A DNA stretch of 64,000 nucleotides from Branchiostoma floridae (lineage: Eukaryota; Chordata; Leptocardii; Amphioxiformes; Branchiostomatidae): positions 21,045,258 through 21,109,257 of the forward strand of contig NC_049990.1 of the NCBI RefSeq assembly GCF_000003815.2, in the 5' to 3' direction. The notes under the pieces are model-generated. The model saw only the letters and a program-made list of their open reading frames with translations. It was not told the DNA's origin and did no database searches. The translations under genes and the position numbers were made by a program. Below are positions 34,300 through 47,494 of this stretch, piece by piece (the first letter of the stretch is position 1; each line of letters opens with the position of its first letter).

Positions 34300-35105
34300 T
34301 CATTATAGCAAGACTCACACAAAGCGGCTCTGGACCAAAACACCACAAGACGAAGAAATTGTAGGAGTGATATTTACCACAAGACGAAGAAATTGTAGGG
34401 GTAATATTTTTTTTATACATCCATAATAAAACGAGCTGCCGCGAAAAAAAAACGTGCATCATCGTCAACCTCAGTGCACAGGACTTGCAAAACAACGTAC
34501 GTATGCGACAACGGGAACATGCAGTTACAGGTGCGAACGCGACTTAACTTTGACGATCAGATAAAACCACATATCTGCTTGACAATATCAATTACCGCAT
34601 GACCCATATACAGGGGATCTGGACCAATACACCGGAAGATGAACATTTTGTAGGGGTGTTATTTTTATAACATCCATAATAAAACCGGCAGCCGCGAAAA
34701 AAAACAACGTGCATCATCGATCGTCAACCTCAGTGCAGAGGACTTGCCAAACAACGTACGTATGCGACAACGGGAACATGCAGTTATAGGTGCGAACGCG
34801 ACTTAACTTTGACGATCAGATAAAACCACGTATCTGCTTGACAATATCAATTACCGCATGACCCACATACAGGGAATCTGGACCAATACACCGGAAGATG
34901 AACATTTTGTAGGGGTGTTATTTTTATAACATCCATAATAAAACCACCTGCCGCCAAAAAAATCCACGTGCATCATCGTCAACCTCAGTACAGAGGACTT
35001 GCCAAACCACATAGAATTCAGACAATGGGAACATATAGATACAGCTGCGAACGCGCGAAAACCAGACAAAACTAAAAGTCTGTCGACCAGAGGTTCTGGT
35101 CACAG
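34300..35105. repeat. ~259-bp tandem repeat family R2, about three units
   Basis: The TGCGAACGCGACTTAACTTTG mark recurs at 34532 and 34791 (259 bp), with partial units on both sides. It ends in an AGTCTGTCGACCAGAGG / TTCTGGTCACAGACT foldback at 35071-35104. The reverse complement of this array is at 23966-24465. Confidence 0.85.
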
Positions 35106-35355
35106 ACTAATAACTTATGTAGTATACTTTATCAACTTTGTCTCAAGTTCCCACTGTACCAGCTGTATTAACAATTGTGTTTTCTAATTTATGATTAACC
35201 TTGCGGGATTATTGCACGCCTTGCATTTTTTTCGTGAAAAAAAATACTCGCATTAGTTTGGTCAAGGAGGTAACGTATAACCTCCTTGGTTTGGTAATGG
35301 TCAAATGTGTTGAGAAACCCGGCGCAAGACACCTTATCTGACCCACAACAATGGC

Positions 35356-35446
35356 ATCACGTGATCATCTATTTTGAGCCGCATTGGCTTAGCATTGGCT
35401 TTCACTCAGGCATGTGTGCAAGAGGAAGTGCTACGAGGAAGTAATG
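35356..35446 (+). promoter_or_regulatory. Conserved type A promoter, G5 copy
   Basis: ATCACGTGAT at 35356-35365, AGAGGAAGTG at 35421-35430 and GAGGAAGTAA at 35435-35444. Confidence 0.45.
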
Positions 35447-35519
35447 CTAAAATCTATACGAGGCGCGTGCAAGGCAAAGTTTCCTGAGTGACCAGACGTC
35501 CTTCAGTTTTATGCCGAAC

Positions 35520-38500
35520 ATGAAGTTTATTGCCTGTCTGATGTTCCTTACTGCGGGCTTCACTTCAGGCCAGTCCGTCCAGGGGGTGAGTACTTTACTG
35601 TACAAACTAAGAAGCAGAAGTACAGAGCGAGTTTTGTACTAAGCCTGAACAGCTGTACACTGCTTGTAGGATGTGGTAACAGACAAGGTATTCGGCGTTA
35701 TTAGAACTTGTAATGTTGATACTGATGACTCACCAGTACTAGCTGTATGTAAAAAGGGACTATTGAGGCTGAGGTGAAGGTCATATGTTGGCTATGTTTA
35801 CTATGCTTGGTCTTCAAGCAAGCGGGTAAAACCCAGTACTCGCCTTGCTACTACATACAAGGATTGGACATGCATCGTTTGACTGTAAACAGTCACTTCT
35901 TTGAGTTGTTGAAAGGCATTCAAAAGATATCATACGTAGCATATGCACCAGAAAACCAATGTGTTACGTTGATGTCATGCTTGGTGCGGCATAGCTGGTA
36001 AGTACTAATGTTTGGTAAATGCAACAAGCATGTTGTCGACTCCAAATTAACTAGCAAACTTTGAGGAGATTTTCATGCTGTAATTACTTGCAAACTATCT
36101 AGGGACAACTCCTGAGTTTGTAACGTTTATCGTATTGCACCAGAAAGACGGCGTTTGGATGAAAACCAGCCTAACTTCCTACAATAATAAGGCACTATTT
36201 ACCAGCAGGAATATGTCTCTGTAATACCAGTCTGAGACTACTAGTCATTATTCAGCATTTCTTCTACAAAAGTGTACGGATACTGTTTGCCACCCTTGTA
36301 GTGACGCAAGGGTAGGTGGGCCGATTGACGTGAAAAGTAATCTTTTGTGGCTATCTATTTTGTTACATTCGCCCTTGCCCTATTCATGATCACCTGTCAT
36401 GGTCAGTACAATACAACAAAGCTTGAGTATTCTCGGTGACTCTCAAACCTAAAACAACTGTTACAGAATTAACATCAACGTGAAGCCAAGACATCCCATT
36501 GCTGTGGCAAAAGCGTTATCTGTGTGTAGTAATTTTTCCATGGCATGCATATTGAAGCCGGAGAGAAGACGGTGCATGTATATTAAATTCCACATTGTTT
36601 GTACATAGTTATCAGCGCACAGTTGCTCGTTGCAAGGCCCGCCAGGAATTCCCGGGAGAGACGGCCGAGATGGGATGCCAGGACGGGACTGTCCTTGTGG
36701 AACTATTAAAAGGTATGGCAATAAATAGTCAAGCCTCCTTGATGTTCGTAGACTCGTGAACGCGCCTTTTATTTTTTTGGAGAAGCGTTGATTCAAGATT
36801 TTCAACATGGGCTAAGGTTTTCTATGCGACATACAGAACCCCTCTAAGCCTTTGTTGAAAATCCCGAATCAGTGCCCCCCGCCCTACCAAAGAAACAAAT
36901 AAACGCCGCCGCTCCGAGGGAAGTTAGGCAATAACTATATTACACTATACAAATATTTCTAAGCTTCAAGTTCCAAATTGGAAACAAAAAATCTCATTCT
37001 AAGCTGATAAATCTTTATTCCTATGACTATGAGTCAATCTTCATCGAATTTATACTGGGCAGGTGTTGATGGGTTATTTTACTCCAGTGTGCGTCTTCTA
37101 ATATAGTACGTACTGTTGCGTTTTCTCAACAGACGCAGATATAGATGAACTGCGACTGAAGTATCAGGTGCTGGAGCAGAAGCTGTTAGTCCTGGAGAAT
37201 AAGACGGAGACCACACCCTTGCCTTGCTCAGGAGGTAAGTGTAAATATACCACATACTACTGAAGCACTTTTAACCCTGGCGACTCTGTTCTTTTGGCGC
37301 TCGTATTGCAAATTCTACTATAGCCTTAAGTTGTCTTTAATTTTCCTTAACAGATACATGTAATCTACCGTCCAGCTGCATTGAAGTACTAGTAGAGAGA
37401 AGCGGATTCAACAACCAGGCATTCTACGTCATCGACCCTGATGGACCAGAACGGGGAGTCCTGCCGATGGTTGTTCAGTGTGACGTGCAGGAAGGAACAG
37501 GTTAGGAAAAGCCAAGAGTTTTATGCGACGTGGCAAGTTATGTTAGTAATGAGATGAAAATAAGGAAGAGCAAATATCTTGTCAGATCTAGCGAGCCTGG
37601 TGTTGAACAGAATGTTGTCCAACTTTATGTCAAGCACTGACAATTAAGACATTCATTCGATCATTTGCAATTCTTTGGCTTTTTAGAGCTAGATTGCGCT
37701 ATTCAGCCTAGAAGGATACGAGAAGGAATCTATGTATGTTACATATGGATAGAGGGAGTATTTAAACTCTTTGGAGAAACGGTAAATCACATATATGTGA
37801 TAGTCTGTAGTTATGTGTTGCAAAGTGGAAATTGGTAGGGCGAAAACGTGTTTTAGTGGATAGCAATGTTCTTTTTATTTTTCTATCTTTTTATGTACTT
37901 AAGATATTGTTATTAATAAGTGTCCTGTCCTTTTAGATGTTCATTTCAATATGTATTGTCTCTGTTTTTGTCAGCAGGGTTTATTTGTAATAGCCATAGG
38001 CTAGTTGGGCAGCCCTGGCTGTGCGTGCTGAACAGTCAAACTAATAAAAAAAAAATAGACAGCAATGTTGTTTTGCGTGCAGCAGAAACTTTCCTGGTTC
38101 TGAATTGTTGATACAAAGTTGAAAAATTATAGATTCTAACATTATGTTCAGGTGATAATAGAATGCTTCATTACATTTCAGTAATCACCCTGATTGGCCA
38201 CGACAGAGAGGCACGGACACAGGTGAAAGGGTTTGAGAGTCAGGGTAGCTACTCCAAGGATGTGACATACTGGAATAGTATGGAACAAGTGAGAGCGCTG
38301 GTCGACAAGTCAACTCTGTGCAAACAGCACATCAAGGTATGTGATGTTTACATTTCCAGTCTGACTTCTGGGTTTGTTCAGCAGGTGTCTGTCCCAACTA
38401 TAACTAACAAGTTTAAGGATATCGATGATGATTCTATGTGCCGTGAAAGACAGTCAGTCGAATGGTATTTGTGGTATGGTACTGTGAAGTTTATAGTATT

Positions 38501-39026
38501 GCTATTACCTAAATCACCACAATAACCCATTTCCAGTATGAATGCCATGGCTCAGTGATCTGGGACAGTGGCACACCCTACGCCTGGTGGGTGACTTGGG
38601 ACGGTCGCCAGGCTGACTACTGGGGAGGTGTCAGTCCTGGGAGTGGGCAATGTGCCTGTGGACAAGCAGGTAATTATAATAATAATAATAATCGTATGCA
38701 TAGTAAACAAATGCCCAAAGGCTAATTAAAACGAAGGGAAGGAAAATTGAACATACAAATGAATTAAAAGCGTAATGGCACCCATTCTTGTTACATGTCT
38801 TACATCCATATCACAACCAACAGCTTTTTACGGCCTTATTCCTATCCCAAAAGGCACATGCTCAAGGGGATGCAACTGTAATACCAATGATAACACATGG
38901 CGTGAGGATTCTGGGTTCCTGTCCCACAAGGATGACCTGCCAGTCACCCAGCTCAGGTTTGGGGATACTGGTGATGGTAGTGAACAAGGTTATTACACCC
39001 TGGGGAAACTCATCTGCTACCCCTGA
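35520..39026 (+). CDS. G5: type A collagen/coiled-coil CNTNAP-type fibrinogen-like protein; phase conflict after exon 2
   Basis: Exons: 35520-35585 (MKFIACLMFLTAGFTSGQ signal peptide; an in-frame ATG at 35511 is also possible), 36609-36712 (SCSLQGPPGIPGRDGRDGMP, then GRDCPCGTIK), 37133-37234 (DELRLKYQVLEQKLLVLE coiled coil), 37354-37500, 38182-38336, 38537-38669 and 38854-39026 (stop TGA). The fibrinogen-like domain is open and complete, with YVIDPDG, TLIGHDREARTQV, DYWGGVSPG, CNCNTND and the LICYP end. The oddity is exon 2: it ends GGAACTATTAAAAG|GTATGG, four bases longer than its paralogs (GGAACAAAGG|GTAAGG). The normal phase-1 junction becomes phase 2, and exon 3 would hit a stop. A cryptic donor (T|GTGGAA near 36706) would restore phase but lose the CG of the Cys cluster. 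Exon 4 carries one extra codon. Confidence 0.75.
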
Positions 39027-40190
39027 GTCTAGCAGTAAGCGTCTGGCACAGCAGTGGTCTTAGCATGTGCAAAAGTTACATCAATGAATGCATTACATTC
39101 TATGTTTATCTAAAAGTTACATAGTAACCAAGCTATCATGATAGGCATCACATTATCAGTGATATTGGGTATGAGGTTTCAATGTTTTGTTGTATGTCAA
39201 CATATTCTGTGTCCAAATGAGTGGGTTACATGTAATGTTTTGATTTGCTTCAATGCCTTCAATTACTTCAGTAAAACTCCTGTCACGTCTAAAGGTTTGG
39301 GTGTACTTATTTTACTGTTTTAAATGTACTTATTTTACTGTTTTAAGTAGTAACACATACTACATGATAACCAATCTATATATTGTGTGCCTAGAGACAG
39401 ACAAAAACTTGAAAGGATAATAGTGGTGAGAGTTGAACATATCTCAATAGTCAGTTTGGTGGACCTTAAAATTGTGTAACTTAATCTGCAACTTTTTAAT
39501 CGTCATCTGTACTAAAACAAAACCATAAGATATCAGAAATACTTGTGGCATGTGCAATCAAACGTTTGAACAGGATCCATGCTTACTACCAAGGCATACA
39601 TCGAAGATGTACTGTAACAAAAGTTTCTCTTGGTGATGTCGGATGTTCCTTTCTTCAGCTCTGCTTCAAATTAAATATGAAGGACAAGTTGGTAGTAGTG
39701 AAGAATGTGGTTTGAACTGATTTGGTGAATAAAATTTGATGTCTGTAACATTTGTCTGTTTTAGCAAGACTAGGTGTCCTTATTCCTTTATTACAGTGAA
39801 ATAGTTTGGACCATAGAGCTATAGTCCTGGTTAGTGAGGCATCAGTTAGTGAGGCATCAGTAGCGGTTGGCCCTACTGTGCTTCTCTTTCTTCCCCCTCC
39901 AAATCTCTTATGGGTGCAAGTAACGGACGTCCTCCTCAAACTCAAACTCTCAAATCTTCAGTAAGACATCAACCTTTGTGTCAATTTTCCAGGCATTGTA
40001 CCAGTTGTATCAACAATTGTATTTCTAAAACATACATGTAATTCGCCCTGTATATTCATTGCATGCCTTGCGTTTCGCCGCGACACAGATACTTATACAC
40101 GGCACATGTATTAGTTTGGTAATGGTCAGCAGTGGTCGGTAACCTCCACGCCGGCCTCATAAGATATTGTATCCGATCCACAACAATGGC
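39027..40190. other. G5-G6 intergenic region with an empty Penelope insertion site
   Basis: No gene. The sequence parallels the G3-G4 and G6-G7 intergenic regions but lacks the Penelope-like insert: TCAACCTTTGTGTCA is single at 39969-39983. Promoter motif ATCACATGAT lies at 40191-40200. Confidence 0.65.
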
Positions 40191-42615
40191 ATCACATGAT
40201 CACACATTTAAGACCGCTTTGGCTTTCACTCCGACATGTACGCAAGGGGAAGTGTTACGAGGAAGTAACGTTAAAATCTATTCAAGGTGCAAGACAAAGT
40301 TTCCCTGAGTTACCAGATGTCCTCCACGAACATGGAGTTTATTGTCTGTCTGATGTTCCTTACTGCGGGCTTCACTTCAGGCCAGTACGTTCAGGGGGTA
40401 CGTACTTTACAATCTAAAAAGCAGACTGAAGTAGAGATCTAGAGCGACTTTTGCACTTAGCTTCTACAGCAGCACAGTGCTCCACGACCAATGTGTTAAA
40501 CGGATGCCACCGCTGGCAATAGACAAACTATTCGACATTATAAGATATTTAATGTTAATACTGATGACTCAACGGTATGTGAAAAGGAACTATCGAGGCA
40601 TCTTATGTTTATTATGCATGCATGCTTGTTTTTCAAACAGGTAAAGCCAATTCCTCACCTATCTAAGTTTCTTACCGAAAGGGATTGGTCATTTTACAAT
40701 TAACTTTCTACAATGATAAGGTACCCTTCACCAGCAGAAATCTGTCTTTGTAATACTTCCTTTGTAGCATTTTCCCTACGTAAGTGTACGAATACTTTTT
40801 GAGACTCCTGTGGTGGGCCGCCTGACGTGAAAGGTATCCTTTCTCGGCTGTTTATTTTGCGGTTAAGTTACATCTCGACTTGGACACCTGATCCGAACTT
40901 GCCCTATTCACTTTTCATAGTCAGTACAATACAACTTAGCTCGAGCAATGACGTACGGCAACTCTCAAACTTTAGACAACAAAATTCGGATCAACTTTGA
41001 CGGGAAGCCAGGGTATCACGTTGCCATTGCAAAGGGTCATCAGTATGCAATACTTTGTCCATGAGATTATAAAGAGGCAATAAGATTAGTATCGAAGTAT
41101 CAAATTCCACATCGTTTGTTTATATATAGGTCCCTGCACACAGTTGCTCGTTACAGGGCCCACCTGGTATCCCCGGTAGAGACGGCAGAGACTGTCCATG
41201 TGGAACAAAGGGTAAGGAGAATATAGACATGCAATACAACCAGTGAATCAGAAATGGATTTGTACATGGATGTCTGGTAGCACGTTTTAAATTACCTCGT
41301 CCTAAATAGCCCTTAGTAAACGATGCTGGTCGAAACTGAGACTAAAGTGATTGTAAAGTAATGCGATACCTTGATAACGCAATCTCGATGGCTGTTATAA
41401 CTATACGCTAAGATGTACACACCTTTCCTCACATTTAATTTAGTAATTAAGTACTAATTAATAATCACTATAAATGTTTCATCTCAACAGACACACAGAT
41501 AAGTGAACTGCAAAACAAGTATCAGGAGCTGACGCAACAGAATGATGTTCTTGAGCAGAGACTGTCAGCCCTTGAGGGCCGCATCGGGAACACAACTGAG
41601 TCTGACTCAGGAAGTAAATTCTACTAGTATTTGACTGGAAACATATTTTTACACATGCACCATGCACTAAGTATTTGCGAATGCACAGTTGACAATAAGT
41701 ATCAAAAATAAAGACAGCTTGAAGACTCCGTTACCCTGTTTTTAGGACATTATCTTAGAAAAATAAGTGTTTTGAACTACACCTACAGACAAAACTCCAA
41801 TCTAAGTTGATGGCTTATGAGAACTTTGGGTCGCTATGGTTATATTTGACATGTTTCCATGGCTGATGTACTGATATGCAAAGATTCCTACAGATTTCTG
41901 GGCGCTAAGACTCAGCAAGGAATTTTAATCAAACACCTCCTTGGACTCACAGATATTGAAAAATTTGGAATGCTCCTTCTAATCAAATAGATACTCTTGC
42001 ATTTCCTCAATAGATGAAGAGATAAATGAACTGCAAAGCAAGTACCTCGCTCTCGAACAGAGGGTGTCAGCCCTGGAAAATAACACCAAGGCCACGCCCT
42101 TGCCTTGTTCAGGAGGTAAGCAATGTGATTTGTAGAAATACTAAACACTAATCAGATGCCTTGAACACTAACGAAGACCTCAGAGATTTGGAGATCACGC
42201 TTGACGATACGAATTTGCAAAAGGTAAATCTAGATACTAGTACTCTCCTTGCAATAAAACACCATTTTTTGCGATCATGAAGGAATTTGAAATACCTGCC
42301 CCAAGTGAGGTAAAGCTGATAGCAAGTAGTACAACATCCTAACGTTTTGCTATGTTGCTTAACATTACAGATTCATGTAATCCACCGTCCAGCTGCACTG
42401 AAGTAGTAGAGAGAAGTGGGTTCAGTAATCAGGCATTCTACGTCATCGACCCTGACGGACCAGAACGGGGGGTCCTGCCGATGGTTGTTCAGTGTGATCT
42501 ACAGGGAGGAACAGGTTAGGGAAAGTCAAAGACTACTGTATATTCTGCAGAGCACTGTCAGGCAATCTCAGCAATTGCATGTACACAAAGACACACACAC
42601 ACACACACACGCACA

Positions 42616-42661
42616 CCTGCCGATGGTTGTTCAGTGTGATCTACAGGGAGGAACAGGTTAG
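42616..42661 (+). repeat. Duplicated 3' end of G6 exon 5 with its splice donor
   Basis: CCTGCCGATGGTTGTTCAGT...GGAACAGGTTAG repeats 42474-42519 after a short CA run, offset 142 bp. It provides a second copy of the donor context in intron 5. Confidence 0.9.
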
Positions 42662-43404
42662 TAAAATCAAAAGAGTTTTATACGGCAATGTAAGCAAGAA
42701 AGTCAAGTGAGCAATATAGAAAGAACATCATCCAAATTTCTGCCAAACATTGACAAACAAAAATGCATTCAATCAGGTTCGTAACTTTTTGGAGCTAGAG
42801 CGAGTTGTCTGGCCAACAAGGAAGGGCTAAATCTTGTTAATGTTGTACGTTTTAATGATAGGTTTAAAAGTTTGCAGAGTCGCAAAATGGCACGACAAAC
42901 AGATAACGAGTATTTTATGAAAATGTGGAGATATTGTTTTTCATGTATGTCTATGTCCTTATCTTTTCAGTGAGCAATACAATATCTATGAGTCAAAACG
43001 AAATCCATTTGTTAACCGATTGGCCAACAAATACTGTGTCGGCTCATGGATAATATCTTGCCAACCGATATCTGTTTGGATGTTAGTATGTCCTAGAATC
43101 GTTCCTGGCACTTAGCTGAAATACAGACTTGTGATCCTGATGAGTCTGTACTGACAATTTCAGGGCAAAGCAAAGGGCTTGCTGCTCAGAAGAGAACATT
43201 TGCCCAACATCCTCATGTTGTGTTGGGACGTCAAACCGAATGTCCATGAAGACTTGGGTCTAACGGTTGATATATTCTGATGCTCAAGCTTAAACGCTTA
43301 CAATTTCAGCACTTACCCTGATCGGTCACAACAGTGAGGCACGGACACATGTGAGAGTACCAGGGTCCACGGAGGCAGGTAGCTACTCCAAGGATGTGAC
43401 GTAC

Positions 43405-43994
43405 ATTACCCTCGTCAGACCTATGCTTGAGTACGCACATGTTTTACTGGTGGGCTGTAGCAAGGAACATGAAAGGGCTATCGAGAGAGTACAGCGGAGG
43501 GCGCTCAGGATTATCTCACTAGGGGGTAGACGCACTGTGCCAGCCTTACCGACCCTGAAAGAAAGACGGGAAGCGGCTGCAGTGAAACTGCTGAAAGCTA
43601 TGCTTGAGGAAAGCCACCCTCTACATGATCTGGTCCCACCAACAAGGACTATGGCCACAGGGCGGAGTCTCAGAAATAAGTCCGAACTCACAATACCAAC
43701 AGCCCGTACAAAAAGACTCAGTAACTCATTCCTTCATCAAGCTATTCGTCTATACAATGAGTCAAATGGTTAGTGGACGCATCAGCACTGTGTTAGAGAC
43801 GTTCTCGTGACCTCATGGTATCAATATGTGTACATAGTACTTGTTTTGTACTTAGAGTTTGCTCGTAATGTAAATACCGTAAGTGTCAACGTAGTCTGTT
43901 TTTAATGATGTTTGTGTAAAATCAGCACAATTCAGTGGACATGTTTCCAGCATTGTTTACTGCCAGTTGATTCCTAATAAAAATTGAATTGAAC
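43405..43994 (+). mobile_element. 5'-truncated LINE inside G6 exon 6
   Basis: Encodes TLVRPMLEYAHVLLVGC, AIERVQRRALRIISLG and LHQAIRLYNE, the C-terminal part of a CR1/L2-like reverse transcriptase, then a 3' UTR ending AAAAATTGAATTGAAC. It is flanked by the 5-bp repeat CGTAC (43400-43404 and 43995-43999), and the exon resumes exactly after it (TGGAATAGCATGGAACAAG). Confidence 0.88.
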
Positions 43995-44237
43995 CGTACT
44001 GGAATAGCATGGAACAAGTGAGAGCTCTGGTGGACAGGTCAACTCTCTGCAAACAGCACATCAAGGTATGTCTTTTTAAGTCCACACCAGAAGTTAGCCA
44101 TGGCCAGAGATCCTATTCTGTTTCCAACAGTTGGAGTTAACTAAGCGGAGCAGGTATATTTCAGCTTGCAAATTCCATGCATAACAATGATAAAATGTTT
44201 CATTTTGCAGTTTATGTCCATGATAATATCTAGCTAC

Positions 44238-45206
44238 AACAAGAGTTCGGAGACCTCATGTCTCCATGAAATATTCTGATTATGCAAATGACTGCCACAT
44301 TAACACAACCTATTCTCGGTTGTGTGCACCTTAGAACAACTTACACCCGTCACAATGTTGATAGTCAAACCATTTACCACTTAAAAGCTTTAAGAATTGT
44401 GACTTTTGCGTTAATTAAGCACTTGATTTGCATAATTGGTATCTATTAATGTTCCACCTGCCACAAACAACACAATGTCCCTTTGAGTTCTATAAAGGAA
44501 AACACCACAAATATAGATTCTCCTCATTAAATATGCAACTTAAGTCCCAATTTGCATAATTTGCACTTCATTATTTACATTTCTGTCTTAGGCTAAGGTC
44601 ACATTTCTACAAAGAGGCCCGGTCGGGCAGCTTTCTGGAACGATAAGTATAATATAAAAGACAACAACAACACAAAACGGACCGAAAATAATTCAACAGC
44701 ATGTCTTGTGCATCATTATTGGCATAAACTTAAATTTTTCGTTTCCGCAATCAGCCCTGCCGGGCCCCGGGTAGGAAATGTGACGTAGGCCTTAGTTACC
44801 TACATACCAAATATCATGGAAATCCGTAACTCCTTTGTTCAGTTATTCTCTTTGGAAGTTACTGACGGAAGCTCCAATGCAGTTCCAGAGCCAGCTGCTA
44901 CACCACTTCTTTCTTTTTTTTATTGTTTTCTTTAGCCAGGGTAGCCCAACTTAGTGTAACCACACTGCTTTACAGTGGGGCCCTGGCTTACGTCACAAGC
45001 TATCTGCCACTAAGAAATCAAGACCATAGGACGTCCAGGTCAAAAGGTATAAAAACAGAAGTTCTGCTGCAGTACCAAAGTCACATACAAGGGGGCCTAA
45101 AATCGACTGTGACCTTTGTCTTCCCAAAACCTGCCTACATACTAAATATCATCGTAATCCCTCCAGAGGTTCTTGAGTTACGCTGACTACAAAAATCAGG
45201 AGACAT

Positions 45207-45265
<59 letters not shown>

Positions 45266-45315
45266 GCTAGACACACAGCCACACCCAAAACTATATTATT
45301 TTTCATGGTGATAAA
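44238..45315 (-). mobile_element. Dispersed repeat family R1, long copy with (CA)n
   Basis: Runs from CAAGAGTTCGGAGACCTCATG to AAAACTATATTATTTTTCATG and includes about 27 CA units at 45209-45261. It occupies the same G6 intron as the deleted copy in G3. No coding frame was recognised. Confidence 0.55.
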
Positions 45316-47494
45316 TATATACTTCCAGTATGAATGCTATGGCTCCGTGATCCGGCTTAGGCGTGATCCACCCTACGCCTGGTGGGTGACTTGGGATGGT
45401 CGCCAGGCTGACTACTGGGGAGGTGCCAGTCCTGGGAGTGGGAATTGTGCCTGTGGACAAGCAGGTAGTTATAAAGGATCAGCCTGAAACATGCAAGCTT
45501 ATTCCAATGAAGCTAGAACAGCATAATGGAACTAATATATTTTCACCTGAATGACGGTCGTGAATTGTACTTCCTTTAGATAGAAATGCAATTCTGCACA
45601 GTATATATTTAACCAATTTCAAACGGGGGTGGCTTTTGAGGTCCGCACCAAATTTTGACAAAGGCATTTTTGAAAAAAATCGTGATTTTCGGGTCTAACG
45701 ATGTATTCTTCAGGCTTTCTTACACAGATAGGCATAAATTGTGCTAATTTTATGACGTTATAGGCCGAAATCTAAGTATAACAAGCTTATTATCCCCTAA
45801 AATTCATAACTACCAGGTATTTTTTTCATCAACAAACATTCGACTCGACATTCAAGACTATTTTTGTTGTCTTTTGATTCTTTACTGAAAAAATGTATTT
45901 TTGAAAATCCAAGGTGGCGAACCCAACATGGCGGACCCCAACTGGTAGCTTAGATATGTATGACGTCATTTTGTGATTGACAAGAGATGTCGAAGCAGAC
46001 ATGTTGCATACCTTGAAGTTGTCTAAGAATATCCTTTTTCCATGGTTCCAGCCAACCTCATTTAAATGACGTCATAATGACGTTATGATTCTTCGATTTT
46101 ACGTCTAAACCATTCTATGAAAGTTTGGTGGTCATACAAAAGGTCGTTCAGGAGTTACAAACACGGGCCTTAAAAGACACCCCGTCCCAGATTGACAAAA
46201 AAGCCCTGTCTGATCTGCTTAACAGGCAATTTTGTGATTATTGATTATACAGTTTAATGATGGTTTTTACATAATTTATTGACAGGTCACAAAATGTATC
46301 ATTTTGAAGGACAATCATCACAAAAAACATAAATTTGTAGGACAATACAGTGTCGCTTTTCTGTTGATTTTACCGGTGTTGACATTTTGTAAACCCTTGC
46401 ACCACCGGTACCTGTTGTAACCCTCTTTCTTTGTCCAACAGGCTCTTGCGCTGGATCCGCAGGTACATGCAACTGTGATGCCAATGACTACACATGGCGT
46501 GAGGATTCTGGGTTCCTGTCCCACAAAGATGACCTGCCAGTCACTCAGCTCAGGTTTGGGGATACTAATGAGGGTAGTGAAGAAGGTTATTACACCCTGG
46601 GGAAACTCATCTGCTACCCCTGAGTCTAGCTGTCAATACAGCAGTGTTCTTAGCATGTGTGCAGTACAGAAGTTGAATAAATCAATTCATTTCTTTCTAT
46701 TTTTAACTAACATAGTATACTTTACAAAACCAAACCATCATGGCAGGCGTCATTCTATCAGTAAGTGATGTTAGGCTTGAGGTGTCAAGGGTTTTTGTAA
46801 GGTATGCCGCAGGCAGAAGATGTAGCACATTCTATCGTTTTTAAGATTTGACTATGATTATTGTACTGTTTAAGTAATTTTGATGCCTAGAACCTAGTTC
46901 ATTAGGCAACAATATACCAGGATGAATATTGACTAGAATAGAAGATATTTTAATGCAGTCAGTTTTGTGTACCTTAACATTGTGTAACTTAATCTGAAAC
47001 TTTTAATCGCCATCTATTCATCTGTACTATGAGTACAACCAAACCAGAAGATAGCAGAAATGCTTGTGACATGTACAATCAAATGTCTAAATAGGACCCA
47101 TGCTTAATACCGAAGATGTGCTGTAAGATAAGTTTCTGTTGGTGATGTAGGATGTTCATTCTTCAGCTCTGCTTCAAATTCAATATGAATGCCAAGCTGG
47201 TGGTAAAGAAATGTGGTTTGAACTGCTTTGGTGAATAAAATTTGATAATGTCTGTAACATTTGTCTGTTTGAACAAGACTAGGTGTACTTAGTCCTTCAG
47301 TAGAGTGAAATGGTTTGAACCATAGAGCTATAATTCTGGTTTAATACTGAGGAATTTGAATACTTAGGCATCAGGAGCGGTCGGTCCTACTCTGCTTCTC
47401 TTTCTTCAATCTACAAAACCTCTTAAGGCTAAAGTAACGGACGTCCTCCTCAAACTCAAACTCCCAAGTCTTTAAGACATCAACCTTTGTCTCA

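Larger units (their letters stand above)
40332..46623 (+). pseudogene. G6: type A gene interrupted by a LINE in a coding exon
   Basis: Exons: 40332-40397 (MEFIVCLMFLTAGFTSGQ), 41130-41211 (SCSLQGPPGIPGRDGRDCPC), 41491-41613 and 42014-42115 (two coiled-coil exons), 42371-42514, 43310-43404 plus 44000-44065 (one exon split by an insertion), 45329-45464 and 46442-46623 (stop TGA). All phases agree, and the split exon totals 161 nt once the 595-nt insert plus duplication is discounted, the same as in G3. The LINE polymerase tail lies in the same frame as the exon, so reading continues from DVTY into ITLVRPMLEYAHV and stops at 43771-43773. The head domain is therefore truncated unless the insert is spliced out. 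A second partial copy of the exon 5 end and donor lies at 42616-42661. AATAAA follows at 46676-46681. Confidence 0.83.

Noticed and set aside
43351-43773. Novel 140-codon fusion protein
   Set aside because: It is half of a G6 exon read into an inserted LINE; reported as a disrupted gene rather than a new one.
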